DNA of 64,000 nt from Eutypa lata (GCA_022661535.1 JAKULF010000006.1:3591001-3655000); one strand, 5' to 3'; positions 34,953 through 45,286 are shown, counted from the stretch's first letter. A program made the numbers and translations. The notes: a model not told the origin generated them from the sequence alone.

Positions 34953-36770
34953 TTATTTCTCAGGACCTGCGACCCGTTTCATGCCGAAAACCTCCTCCAA
35001 GAAGTCTCTGCATGTGTCTCGTTCCCGGGTGAGCGGGCTCGCCTTGACTGGCTCCCAGGACACGGGAGACTTTCGGATGTCCATTAGTCGCTGCCCGGAT
35101 AAGACCCACTCCAAGTTTGGCAGAGTTGCTGCATACTGTTCTGCTTCGTCGAGCATACGATTACGGTGTGCCCTTTCCCAGATTGCATACCGCGAGACGC
35201 CGTCTTTTGTATTGAGCTCCGGTCTCTCCCTAGCCTTGAGCTCCCCAGCAGCATCTAAGAAATGTGCCGAGTAGTATCCTTGAAACCCGCCCTCTGGGAA
35301 GTAGTAGGTGTCGTGAGAGAAAGCAAGTCTCTTGAGTTGTTTCAATGGTGACAGATGCTTCTGTAGCCATCCATGATGGATCAGCCATCCACTATTATGA
35401 TTACCTAAACCGGCCGAGATATGTAATTGCTCAAGAGTCGCTATGTTGCCAATACACTCTAACGAGGCTTCGGGGATGGTAAAATCATCACGGCGTTCTG
35501 GGCTCTCCTGTACGGCATTGCTTTTGATGCTACCAGTAAACTGAATCCAAAGAGACCGTAAGCTAGTAAAATCTTTCGAAAGCATTGGTACAATATGGGA
35601 ATCTCGAAGTTTCTCATCAAAGTAATTCCTGTTGATCTCGCCGATGTGGAGCTTCTCTATATGCGAGTGTCTAGCCAAAAACCCTAGAACCGCGTCAGTA
35701 ATTGCTGAAGGCATTGTGTCTAGCCCCAACATAACTAATGTTTCTAGGTTTCTGAAGTTAGCACAATTTTCGAGAGGCTCCTGGATATCTACCCTCTTGA
35801 GGTCGCATGGAAGTGCGAGGTGCGTAAGAGGAGCGCTTAGTAGCGACGCGAAGACGTTGGCGCTTGCGTCGCGAAGATGTGTCAAATCAGCAGTCCGTAA
35901 ACGAGGAAACGGAACAAGCGAGTTTCCGAAAGAGACGACATGTTTGGGGCCGTTGTAGCTCCACTGAAGTGACTCAAGTGTTGAGGCAAATCTCTGAAAG
36001 GCAATGTCACAAAGCTCACGCGTCGGACGTAACACCATTTGGCCATCTTTGATCTTCTCACGTGAAGACTCAGACCAGTTACCACTCCGATGCTCGGAGA
36101 AGCGGATGTCTAATGAAAGTGAACGAAGAGGTAAAAGGGCCGGTGTGGCGGCTGGCATCAGAATTTGTGGTCTGTCTATAACCAACTCGCGTACTACCAA
36201 ATGCCTAGCTAGCGAATGCGAGGGGTGTGTCAGGAAGCTATCGTCGACGCCCAAATACCTCCAAGTCAAATCATCGAGGTTTGTCATTGCCTTTGAAATT
36301 ATCGTTGGGAGGTTGTCGCGAGTCTCTTTCAGAAATCTGCCGGCCTCCAGGGCCCGACGGTTAATAGGGTACTTTGCACATATATATCTTGGTCGATTGC
36401 TGGCAGATCGATTGCTGGCGGTAACTCTACGGATACATGCACCGATTGTGAGATTCTGAATGGTATTATCTCTGGCTAAGGTCTCATTGTAGAGCTTCTG
36501 GTAAATGCCCTCGAGATCTGGGTGATGAGGATTGAGGGTGACCTCGGCGAATTGACAGGATCGTGCTAATTGCCTACAATCGCTGTTGACAAACGCAAGG
36601 GATGCCAAAGTTAGTTTGTCGTCTGCCAATAGGGCAATTATATTAGTGAGAAGCTCCGATGGCAGTTGGATTAGGCGACTTTGGGACTGGCGAGGTCGTC
36701 CCTCCATCACACGATCGAACAGCAAGGGCTGGATTATTTCGCGTCTTTTGTTAATTTTGGGCTCCATCAT
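34953..36770 (-). CDS. F-box domain protein
   Basis: An uninterrupted 605-codon frame, from the tandem ATGATG at 36770. Residues about 34-72 (IQLPSELLTNIIALLADDKL, then TLASLAFVNSDCRQLA) match an F-box-like motif: LP-x-E-L-L-x-x-I-I followed by LxxLxxVxxxCRxLA. The rest is alpha/beta with irregular Leu-rich repeats (LRSLSLDIRF, LRTADLTHLRD, LTHLALPCDL, LETLVMLGLD, IEKLHIGEI, LEQLHISAGL, LKRLAFSHDT), as in many fungal F-box/LRR-like proteins. Such proteins usually link a substrate to Skp1-Cullin ubiquitin ligases through the F-box, with the repeats as substrate-binding face. The substrate is unknown. The C-terminus has a conserved-looking WVLSGQRLMDI. No signal peptide or membrane segment is present. 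Confidence 0.88.
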   Translation of the reverse strand: MMEPKINKRREIIQPLLFDRVMEGRPRQSQSRLIQLPSELLTNIIALLADDKLTLASLAFVNSDCRQLARSCQFAEVTLNPHHPDLEGIYQKLYNETLARDNTIQNLTIGACIRRVTASNRSASNRPRYICAKYPINRRALEAGRFLKETRDNLPTIISKAMTNLDDLTWRYLGVDDSFLTHPSHSLARHLVVRELVIDRPQILMPAATPALLPLRSLSLDIRFSEHRSGNWSESSREKIKDGQMVLRPTRELCDIAFQRFASTLESLQWSYNGPKHVVSFGNSLVPFPRLRTADLTHLRDASANVFASLLSAPLTHLALPCDLKRVDIQEPLENCANFRNLETLVMLGLDTMPSAITDAVLGFLARHSHIEKLHIGEINRNYFDEKLRDSHIVPMLSKDFTSLRSLWIQFTGSIKSNAVQESPERRDDFTIPEASLECIGNIATLEQLHISAGLGNHNSGWLIHHGWLQKHLSPLKQLKRLAFSHDTYYFPEGGFQGYYSAHFLDAAGELKARERPELNTKDGVSRYAIWERAHRNRMLDEAEQYAATLPNLEWVLSGQRLMDIRKSPVSWEPVKASPLTRERDTCRDFLEEVFGMKRVAGPEK

Positions 36771-37949
36771 GTCGATTGGATTTGGAGAAGCTTATTCAGA
36801 TAGCGTTTACTCAGTCGTCAAGAGACAGAACACCTCCAAGACCACAGTGAAACAGTTGTGGGGAAAAAATGAATGAAACGTTGCCGTATCCAGAGAAGGT
36901 GGAAGGCGAATCGATCAAAGTAGGCTTAGTAAGCTTGGATTGATAGATGGTTGTTGGAGGAGGAAATTCAACTGGTGACTATGAGAGAGTGTTTAATATG
37001 ACCTCAGGTCTTGTATCTGTAGACTTGTGTGACAGAATGGAGGGGGCGTTGAAATGGTAGTTAAGTGGGCAGGAAAGAAATAAGTGAAAAGAGCGATGGG
37101 TAAAGTAATATGTTGTCCTGCATATGCCGCCCCACACATTATATTAAATAGGTAGTTGAGTTAGTAGTACCCAGATACATACTGTATTTACCAACTACAA
37201 TAGGTGTTACCTGCCAAAGTATCTAGCTGGCACCACCCCTTTTAGCTGAAACTAGCGTGAGTGCAAACAGCGCAGAAGGTACCACTACCTTCAGTCGCTT
37301 CGAAGTGTGAATAACTTCAAAGGCAATTATAATGAGATAGATAATGGCTCCGTAACGGTGGTTACTAAAGCTAAGTTGGGGACAGGCCAGTCCGGAGATA
37401 CTTCCTTCTCCTAATCCATAAGTTCTCCTATTACGAAGGTAGTTGGGCGAGATAAGCCCTGAGCAATCCATGATAGGATGACAATGTGGCCATGCAGCTG
37501 TGTTTAGCTAAAAAGAATTAGCACCTAGATCCACGGGCAATATACTGAGTTTCTCAAAGACTAAGAGATGAGCTCACATGCTGACAGGGTATTACAAATG
37601 CAATTGAATCGCGGCGGAGATCAAAATGAGAACAGAAACCGTGGTTCTCGTGATGGATGCCTCAATGAATTCATAGTTTCCTAAATGAACGTACCGTACC
37701 TGGGGTCCTATATTTACATATCAGACCGAGAGTGTCTTACAAGTAGTAAGATGTAGGTTTTTTCCTCTTGCTAATAAATACCTGCCTAAAAGTTGTCCTA
37801 TGAAGTGCGGTACTGTGTGTTTTTTGGCCTATGTCCAATTTAAACGGATATGAGATCTAGAGCTTTTGTATTAGGCTTTGATATACTAATATTGAGTATA
37901 GGAGATTTGTAGAGAGAAAGAGGGCCTTGTATTTTGAATAACTATTTAA
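36771..37949. other. Intergenic, nothing recognised
   Basis: Promoter of the F-box gene on the left and AT-rich 3' flank of the 204-aa hypothetical gene on the right. No RNA gene, repeat array or plausible coding region was seen. Confidence 0.55.
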
Positions 37950-38564
37950 TTATGTTGTTAAAATCCTAATCACCTCTCCAAGTGACTTGTCTATCTTAAG
38001 GCTGTTTAAAATTGTGTCAAATGTCGCGACACGACCGGAGGACTTATCTTGTTCATCGAATGTATCATCTACAAGTGTAAAGCATGTAGCATCGGTTGAC
38101 TCTAAGTCATTTCTCCTCCCACCAACCGGATCCATCATCATATATACCCAATTGTCTCTTCTTAGTTTCCATTCCTTCATTATTTTTTTGAACCCGGTAA
38201 CATCTGATAATTCGTGATGACGCCGCCATAAATAAAGATAAGCCATTGCCATGGCATCCATAGTCTCTGCATTCTTCAAGCAATACGCAGCCATATTTCC
38301 TTTTGTACTATGCAATAATACCTGCCTGAGTTCGTAAAAACCCTCGGGAATATGCATTGGAGCGTTCGTCTGAGCCGCGAATGCGAGATTGCGAATGTAA
38401 AATAGTTTGAAAATTGTGTCGTTGTCGGTCTGATTGTCCCGGATATATCTGCATAGGTTTTTCGCATCTTTGATGATTTTATCCTGTAAGAAGGACATCT
38501 GGCTTTGGGAAAGCGTAGGGACGCCCCAAGGGGTTGTGGCAATAGGCTTGGCGTTGTTGGACAT
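37950..38564 (-). CDS. Hypothetical protein, 204 aa
   Basis: A single open frame, read here from the ATG at 38564 (MSNNAKPIATTPWG). The frame extends to an earlier ATG at 38666, but the extra 34 residues look like leader sequence. The protein is mainly helical, with a W/R/Y-rich centre (AMAYLYLWRRHHELSDVTGF, then KKIMKEWKLRRDNWVYMMMD) and no signal peptide or membrane span. I do not recognise the family. A 73-bp block 176 bases upstream resembles the block upstream of the broken gene at 39534-39846, suggesting that the two genes share regulation or descend from a segmental duplication. Confidence 0.6.
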   Translation of the reverse strand: MSNNAKPIATTPWGVPTLSQSQMSFLQDKIIKDAKNLCRYIRDNQTDNDTIFKLFYIRNLAFAAQTNAPMHIPEGFYELRQVLLHSTKGNMAAYCLKNAETMDAMAMAYLYLWRRHHELSDVTGFKKIMKEWKLRRDNWVYMMMDPVGGRRNDLESTDATCFTLVDDTFDEQDKSSGRVATFDTILNSLKIDKSLGEVIRILTT

Positions 38565-38739
38565 AGTAACATGTGATGTATTGATATTCACTCTAAGATA
38601 AGATGAAGAGAGCGCTGAAGATGAAACATCCTGAGGAATAGCCACCATTAATATATTCTCGAGCATCCTTTGTCTGAATCTTCTGTATGTCTCACATGAT
38701 TACTCCAAGTATGACTCTTTTGCTTACCGAAGTTAGTAA

Positions 38740-38812
38740 GTGATTGGTATGTAACCTGCCTGTTGGTTGTTGACTTCACATAACTGCTCTTTGTTATATT
38801 GACCCTCAAACA
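38740..38812 (-). promoter_or_regulatory. Upstream block A, related to block B at 40082-40154
   Basis: This 73-bp stretch aligns without gaps, at roughly two thirds identity by eye, with 40082-40154. It includes the shared core GTTGGTTGTTG-x-CTTCACA and a shared CCTCAA. Both blocks lie upstream of minus-strand genes (176 and 236 bases from the ATGs), so they are likely homologous promoter segments. Any bound factor is unknown. Confidence 0.6.
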
Positions 38813-39156
38813 CAGTTCGAGTTTAAAACCACACCGATAACATATGGTTATCCAATGGGCTGAGAGTTTACTCTATACTATATAGTCTCATAGTATAAGA
38901 TATATGTCTGTTCTTGCTAGCACATGAAGTTTAAGGCTCCCTTAGTGTTGGTTGGAATAAAGGGGGTTATTGCTAGTTCTGAGAAAGCCCTGTGTATCTA
39001 TGTTTTCGACACGCTAGAAGGCTGCTCCATTCTCCATTGGACTCGCAGTAATATCACTTAATAGAGATTGTTAGTCTTCCATGCTTGGTTGTAATAGATC
39101 AATTATATAAATATGTTTAGAAGTTTAGGAATTAGCCATATATCGTGAGAAAAAAT

Positions 39157-39260
39157 GAGATATCATGAGAAGTAATAATATCTAGTAAGGGGTGACGAGA
39201 TATAACGAAAAACAATAAAATCTGGTAATAGATAAAGAGAAATGGTGAGAAGTGATAACC
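39157..39260. repeat. Diverged tandem repeat, 40-bp period
   Basis: GAGATAT/GAGAAAT-initiated units start at 39157, 39197 and 39237, an exact 40-base spacing. Units 1 and 2 share GAGATAT, AATAA-ATCT-GTAA and similar words; the third is partial. AT-rich, with no known function. Confidence 0.6.
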
Positions 39261-39512
39261 GGTAGGCTCTTCATCTAGTGAAGAAGTCCTTCATCCAGCC
39301 ATGTGAGGATTGCAACCCGGATGGTCTCAATACTTCGCAGTATCCTCCGAGGGATATACTTTTGTGATATCCATCTCAACCCGAATATCATGCCAGTAAT
39401 GTACCATTGCTTTCATACTTTGCTTGCACTCATCATTATACAGCTGTCCTGCCATATTTCCCTACTGTTCTGAACTATGGACCAGTTTATTCTTCAGCTC
39501 CCGATCAGTTTT

Positions 39513-39846
39513 CTAATGGCTGGATCTTGGGCGTTGAAGCCACCATTCTGTTAGCATTTCCATTGTCACCCTATATAGGCTTTTTACTAGCTCGAAAGAA
39601 TTTACACGTATGTCCTTCTTATACGTATCTTCAAATGCGATTCCAAATAAGCCTGAAAAGAGTTTGTCAATACCGTTTAGCACGCTCTTTGGAATCTGCT
39701 TGGAATGTTTAATAGCAGCAATGGGCTCGAGCACTGGTTCGAAACGCTCATACACCGAGGTCTCTTTCCCAACATCCTCAACTATATTCCTCAACTATAT
39801 TCGCTATGTCTACACCTGCGATAGTTGGGGCGGAATTGGAAGCCAT
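39513..39846 (-). pseudogene. Hypothetical gene broken by a 13-bp tandem duplication
   Basis: Reading minus from the ATG at 39846, the frame gives MASNSAPTIAGVDIANIVEE and hits a stop a few codons later. The cause is visible: CCTCAACTATATT (plus-strand sense) occurs twice back to back at 39776-39788 and 39789-39801. With one copy the frame would continue through VEDVGKETSVYERFEPVLEP to EMLTEWWLQRPRSSH, about 107 residues. The downstream frame is intact, so the lesion is recent. The protein family is not recognised. Upstream block B at 40082-40154 resembles that of the neighbouring 204-aa gene. A sequencing or assembly artefact is possible but less likely for an exact 13-mer. Confidence 0.65.
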
Positions 39847-40081
39847 GGTACTCCGGAAGCTCACTGTAGTGCTAGTGGACAATAAAAAATGCGGTAGTAT
39901 TTAAAAGAACGTGATAGTAAGATGAGGACAAATTGTAAGGTTGAAAAATCTATAGAATACTCACGGTTATAAGTCCTCAACTGTCTTTTGTCTAGACCTT
40001 TTCGACGTTGTAAATAATCATTTGAAGTTTTATTCATTTGATTATTGATGTTGGCGGGCAGTTGGATACTCGATGCTAACT

Positions 40082-40154
40082 GGTGGTTGTGATGTAATCT
40101 TCCGTTGGTTGTTGGCTTCACATTATCGCCCTTTGTCACTTTAATCCTCAACGC
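40082..40154 (-). promoter_or_regulatory. Upstream block B, related to block A at 38740-38812
   Basis: Gap-free alignment with block A; see that entry. It lies 236 bases upstream of the ATG of the frame-broken gene and is followed by its AT-rich leader. Confidence 0.6.
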
Positions 40155-40392
40155 AACTCAATTCCTACATTACGCCTATCATATGACGGTTTTCTCAGTT
40201 AGTTGCAACTTAACACTAAGCACAGACTCTTTATCAACGGAAATAAGTCCCTGTTGCTTCGTTCGTTAGACCGTTTCCGGCAGGTAAGCACATGAACATG
40301 CGCGTACATACATGAAGAGTCAACACTCTTGTTGGGGATTATAAGCTTGAGTCTTTGTCCGTGCTTAACGGTGTATCCGTCTATGATGTTGC

Positions 40393-41139
40393 TTAATCAA
40401 ACTGACCACCAACATGACGCAGCGATCCATCCATACCCGACTCCGGATCCTGCACCTCAGACCTGCCACTACCCCAGGAAGGCTCCGACTCCCCCTCGGG
40501 CTCCTTCTCCAGCTCCCGCAGCGTCTCTGCATACTGTTCCAGCGCCGTGACAATGATGCCGACACGAACCGCGGTTCTCGAAGCACCGGGGTACATGTAG
40601 TGATCTCTAACCGCATCCAGCAGCGCCTTCGCCTTCGCGCGGAAGCAAGCCGCTCGATCCTTGTCGTCGAGGGCGTCCTCGTAGAGTAGTTCCGCTGTGT
40701 CCACGTCGCCCTCGGCATCGAGCTCCTGCGCGCGCTTCCAGCCCTTGGTATACGAAGACGTGCAGTTGTGCCCCATCTGACACAGGGCCTGCAGCAGCTC
40801 GTCGAGCGTGTGGAACAGGGGCGACGAGAAGTCCTGCTGCTGCATGTAGGTTGCGATGTCGCTGATCATGTCGTCGAATGCCATGGAGCGGACTTTGGCG
40901 TAGGCGTTTATCACGTCATGGCTGCTGATGATGTCTTTGACCGTTTTGAGGATGTCGTCGATCAGTTGGGCCTTCTCGGCCTCTGAGAGCGTAGCGGACT
41001 GGACTTGGGGCTCGGTGGGGTTCGTGCTGGACGCAAGCGATGGCGTTGCGGTTGCGGTTGCGGCGGCAGTACTGCTGGTGGTGGGAGATGCTGATGTAGA
41101 AGACTGCAAGGAGGCCTTGGCCTCTTGATTGGGATCCAT
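40393..41139 (-). CDS. Hypothetical protein, 248 aa, helical
   Basis: A single open frame from the ATG at 41139, GC-rich with strong third-position bias, so coding is convincing. Residues 8-50 are Ser/Thr/Ala/Pro low complexity. Residues 55-220 are helical, with regularly spaced Leu/Ile and a conserved-looking block (TAELLYEDALDDKDRAACFR, then AKAKALLDAVRDHYMYPGAS) and a coiled-coil-like end (ALEQYAETLRELEKEPEGES). The tail is acidic and Gly-rich. There is no signal peptide or membrane span. I do not recognise the family, and no function is offered. It lies about 530 bases from the glutaredoxin gene's stop, in the same orientation. Confidence 0.78.
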   Translation of the reverse strand: MDPNQEAKASLQSSTSASPTTSSTAAATATATPSLASSTNPTEPQVQSATLSEAEKAQLIDDILKTVKDIISSHDVINAYAKVRSMAFDDMISDIATYMQQQDFSSPLFHTLDELLQALCQMGHNCTSSYTKGWKRAQELDAEGDVDTAELLYEDALDDKDRAACFRAKAKALLDAVRDHYMYPGASRTAVRVGIIVTALEQYAETLRELEKEPEGESEPSWGSGRSEVQDPESGMDGSLRHVGGQFD

Positions 41140-41669
41140 CGTTGCTCGATGAGTTCGGTGGATGAGATCACCAGGTGTGATGGAATGAGGGTTGTTTTTG
41201 CAGTGGATGGCAATACAAGTACATTAGAAGTTGGAAGTAATAGATGTTTTGTGCTGCGATTGCAACCGGTAGCTAAGGCTAAAGTACATGTCTTACGGGG
41301 GCGTCCATTACCCCTCGTTCGTCAAGCATGTCGTCGCCTTTCTAGCGTGGGGTACATCCTTCCCAGGTACAGGCTTCCTCAGTAGCTACCTACATACGGT
41401 ATCTTAATAAATGTGAACTACAGAAACGGGGACTGAGGCATCAAAGCTAGTTTCCCGGTTGATTCCCAGACAAATGTGTGACTATATGTGATCATTGGCA
41501 CCAGAGAAATGCTTAGAACTAAGCTAGCCCCCCTTCAACGAGTAATATGAAATCTAGCACAGAATCGTACAAAGGAAGGAATGGCACACATTTCTGATGA
41601 TTCACCCATGGTAGCCCCTTTATTATCATGGTATCGTAAATTCATTGACATTCGTTCGTGACGTTTGAT
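41140..41669. other. Intergenic, nothing recognised
   Basis: Promoter of the 248-aa hypothetical gene and 3' flank of the glutaredoxin gene. No gene or repeat was seen. Confidence 0.6.
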
Positions 41670-42534
41670 TCATGAAGCTACAGCACCATCTTCCTTGGCT
41701 ACACTATGGGGCTTGAAGAAATCCGGGTTTCCTTCAAGCTCCTCCTTGACCTGAAAATGGGGGTTAGCAAAGAACTCTATTGTATAAGAGACTGCCATAG
41801 CACTATGCATGCAAACTTACGATGTCCAGTCCACCAACCAACTCTCCATCCATCCACAGTTGAGGGTAAGTCGGCCATTCCGCATAATCCTTCAAGCCCT
41901 GCCTCACCTCGTCATCTGCTAGAATGTTAAAGAAGCCGTACTTCACGCTGCGCTCTCGCAAGATGGCGACGATCTGCCGCGAGAAGCCGCACTGCGGCGC
42001 GCTGGGCGTTCCTTTCATAAACAACATAACGGGCGCCGCTTTAACTAGATCTCCCAATCTCTTGAACAGCTCCTCCTTGGCCTTAGCCGGGTCGGCAGGG
42101 GTCTCGACCTCCGCAGCCGGCGCAACGGCCGCCGCTGTCTCCGGCGCCGCAGCAGTGCCAGTGCCATTCGTGTTGGGAGCGCCGCCAGCCTTTTTCGCGT
42201 GTGTCTCGATCGCGTTGCGCACCTTCACGGCGCTGCTGCCGCTGACGGTCTCGAGGACCTGGTCGTTCCGCTGCAGGACCAGGAAGGGCACGGCGGTGAC
42301 GTCGTACAGCTCCGAGATGTCGCTCAGCTCCTCGGCGTTGACGGACACCCAGCTCGTGGTGGGCGGGCTCGCGACGGGGTACTCTGATGCTAGGGTCTGC
42401 AGGACGGTGGCCATCTGCGCGCAGGGGGCGGCCCAGGGCGCGTGGAAGGAGATGATGAGGAGGGCGGATTCGGGTAGGCTGGCGATGTGGGCGCGCCACT
42501 CGTCTTCGCTCGTGATTTCCTTGATTGTCGACAT
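41670..42534 (-). CDS. GRX4: Monothiol glutaredoxin, GRX3/GRX4 (PICOT) type
   Basis: Two exons, 42534-41821 and 41750-41670, joined in phase 0 across a GTAAGT...CAG intron, give 264 residues. Residues 1-110 form a thioredoxin-like domain with WAAPC at 34-38. An Ala/Pro/Thr linker runs from 115-150, and the glutaredoxin domain from 153 onward has the CGFS active site at 182-185, the FNILADDEVRQGLKDYAEWP block and the TYPQLWMDGELVGGLDI glutathione-binding face. Exon 2 completes the last helix (VKEELEGNPDFF). Trx plus one CGFS Grx domain is the fungal GRX3/4 layout. These cytosolic/nuclear proteins bind a glutathione-ligated [2Fe-2S] cluster as dimers and signal iron status to regulators such as HapX/Php4 and GATA factors. 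Which yeast paralogue it equals cannot be told; the symbol marks the type. Confidence 0.95.
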
Positions 42535-43079
42535 CGCGGATGGAGCAGATTTTTTTGTTATGACAGAGATTATAATACCAGATAGACTTTCTAGATACGC
42601 TGCGTGTGTGGGCTTATGCTCGTGGAAAGAGTTGTAAAGTTCTCGGTTGAGAGCAGATGATTGTTCTTACTGTGGGCGACGTTTGCTTGCCCCTCCGATT
42701 TCGACAGGTATGTATTTAGTACTTACTTAATTACGGTTCAGCCAGCTGTAAGGCGTCCAGCGTCCAATGGCCAATGGCGGGGCAGTTGATTACCCAAGAT
42801 CTCTTTTTTTGACAAATAACCGTCTTATCGATAAATTCTTATCGAAATCCCAAGGGGCAATTGCGTCATTGCCGAGTCACGTGCCACCCTGAGATTGCTT
42901 TGCTTATGTAATAACAGCGACTCTATTTACGCATTGGATTTGGAGTCATTATAACCGCTCTGTTTTTGTGTCTATAAGATCAATATGATAATTGCGCACT
43001 AAGCTGCGTCTACTGGTCTGGATCTACTTTCCAGACATCCTTCGAATCCTCAAAGGTTTAATCGGTAGTTAACGCTTCC
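42535..43079. other. Glutaredoxin promoter region
   Basis: Between the glutaredoxin start and the MFS relic. Two CCAAT pentamers (42764-42768 and 42771-42775) and a palindromic TTATCGATAA (42825-42834) lie 230-300 bases upstream of the ATG. Confidence 0.55.
42764..42834 (-). promoter_or_regulatory. Paired CCAAT boxes and GATA-type palindrome upstream of GRX4
   Basis: CCAAT occurs twice, 7 bases apart, and TTATCGATAA (two overlapping GATA-like half sites) lies 50 bases further upstream. In aspergilli and yeasts the CCAAT-binding complex with HapX, and GATA factors, control iron genes. The match here is to short words only, so a functional role is inference. Confidence 0.35.
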
Positions 43080-43089
43080 TCAACGTTGT

Positions 43090-43890
43090 GCCGAATCTGT
43101 ACCTAGATGATGATGGGTAGTTATGAGGAGCAACCCAGTCATATAAATCCCAACATCGAATCCCCTCAACCCAGGCCCACATCTTCGAACAATGCAGGTC
43201 CAGCAAGTGGCAAGAAAGCAGCAATGATACTTCGCACCACCGTAACGGCCGCGAGTGCCGATGCTGAATAGGAATTGTACACGTCGATAATGTACACCTG
43301 CATAGGTAGGAACACGCCGATCATACCGAGGCCTATAGGGAATAGTCCAATGATCGCCACGATCCAATTCACTTGCTGGTAGGCCGTTCAAGCGTACCAG
43401 AAGAATGTGATGGGAGATATGCAGGCGTAGTAGACGATTGGGTTGAGCCGCATCTCTGGTTCGTAGACGGTGTTATTAGCTTTGGTTAGGGGCATGACTG
43501 TCCTATTGGAGAAGTAGGACAGACTCCAGAGACCTACCCTATAGCCGATTCCCATGGCGAGATAGACGACGTTGATCACACCAGTAGAAAACCCATATTG
43601 GTCTTCGAAGGTCAGAGAAATCGAGATTACATCAGATAGACTGTGCAGTACACGAACGAAACGTAGATCGACAGTCTGGATAGAATGGGTGCAAAAGCAA
43701 GCATTTTCAGCGATCGCGAGAAACCCCCTATTAAAGTCTCGGTCTAGGACATCTCGGTGACCCAGTAGTTTCATAAAAGCTGACGAGATCGCCTCGGCCG
43801 AGTTCCTTTCGCATTACCTTGGTCTTCTTCGTAATGATATCCTTGTGAATCGTCTCTGACAGAGTCAACGTAACGATGATCATGAGCACA
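43090..43890 (-). pseudogene. MFS transporter relic (C-terminal half)
   Basis: Several minus-strand frames hold consecutive pieces of a fungal MFS drug/polyamine-type transporter. They are the mid-loop (SETIHKDIITKKTKVMRKEL near 43840), a TM-like stretch in another frame (SIYVSFVYCTVYLM near 43650), then EDQYGFSTGVINVVYLAMGI and KANNTVYEPEMRLNPIVYYA in a third, WIVAIIGLFPIGLGMIGVFL to RSIIAAFLPLAGPALFEDVG at 43370-43170, and finally GLG followed by a stop where a Trp is usual. At least two frameshifts and several stops break the reading frame, and the N-terminal TM helices are not found. It is a dead gene. Sequence to 44254 may be part of the same or another relic, but I could not place it. 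Confidence 0.8.
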
Positions 43891-44254
43891 GCAGAAGGCG
43901 CACACGCGACGCATGACCTGCTGTGCAGTCTAGCCAACCACGATGGTTGCGTTGCGCTGGTCGAGTTGACGCAAAAGTTGGCCTGGTACGACCTGGTTTG
44001 GCGTGTCCCACCTTCGCAACCTCTCTGCCAGGTGCTCTGGTCCATTTTTTAATTCTATAGATCATATCGGCATGTTTAATGAAGATGACATCCGAAGTGA
44101 GAATAGAGGTCGGACCAGCACGGGTGGCCACCTTAAGACCACAGGTTCTACCTAAGGAGTAGTGGATGGTGGTTTTGAATGACAGGGCCGACGGTATATC
44201 GCTTGGACAGGACGAAGTTTTAGGGAATGTGAATGTGATCGGCGTTGATGGCAA

Positions 44255-45286
44255 TCATTTTCTATTGTGGGATATTTGGTGGGATAGCAAAGTAGTGGCT
44301 TAGGGCCACCAGGTCAAACGGAGGAATTCGGTACAGACGTCACCATTCCGGCGTTTGTAGCCGGAATGGCACCTATGTAGCTAGATGTTTTCGACCTATA
44401 TTCCTAACAATACATCAAGCTTCCTGAGACCGGTAATATGACCCCTAACTCTCGACATCTATGATGAAACTTCTCATGTCGCCATGGTAAGTTAATTGAT
44501 AGAATATTCTTTAATCCCCTCCTTTAATTATTACATCATTAAGACCTATGAATATATTAGAAGATGAGGTTTAGCACTTATTGAAGGACTTGCTACTTAG
44601 GTCTCTACATGCGGAGTAACGAACGAGTCGAGATTCAAGGGGGTATTGGATGAGACGAAGAGAGACACTGCGGGATTTGCCGGAGGGCATCCCAAACGGC
44701 AATGGTCTGTGCACGTAGTGGCTGTTTTGGAAGGATTTGGTGATTGGCCTATCGTCCTGCGTTCCAACTATACTTAGTGTAAGAATCTCTAGATGTCATT
44801 CTCATTGTAGAATCAGGACTCATGCAGTCATGATTCAGGAGTCCCAACTACGGACTCATTCAGCTACGGAAGATATCAAGGGGCGAAGTAAGGGGTAATG
44901 ATCGGCGCCTCTTTTCCCCCGGGTGTACAATAATGAGAGAACAATCAAGTCGTAGCTCTGAGCAGAGCAGCAGAGGTGGATGGCTAAGGGTAGATCATCG
45001 TGGCTTACTGTAATGAGAACTCGGCATTCGAAGTAACCCGTAGGGTATAGAGTAACACATAAAATAATGCATGCACAAATAACACAGTGAGGGGTAAAGA
45101 CAGGGCCAATCAAGAAGGTTGATACGACGCTCCTCGGGAATGTGGCACTGATATATGTGGTATTAGTATCCCTTACTTGTTCATTCATCCTAACCATTTA
45201 CATCCGTAAACATACAACTCACTATATCTTGTCACTATTAACGGGCGACGGATAGCCTGCTGACGAAAGGAGTCACCATCGCCAAA
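44255..45286. other. Intergenic, nothing recognised
   Basis: Spacer between the MFS relic and the epoxide hydrolase promoter. No RNA gene, repeat array or coding-like stretch was identified. Confidence 0.55.

Larger units (their letters stand above)
38565..39533. other. Intergenic with promoter block and 40-bp tandem repeat
   Basis: Holds the upstream region of the 204-aa gene, including the shared block at 38740-38812, and a diverged 40-bp-period tandem repeat at 39157-39260. No coding region was recognised. Confidence 0.5.
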
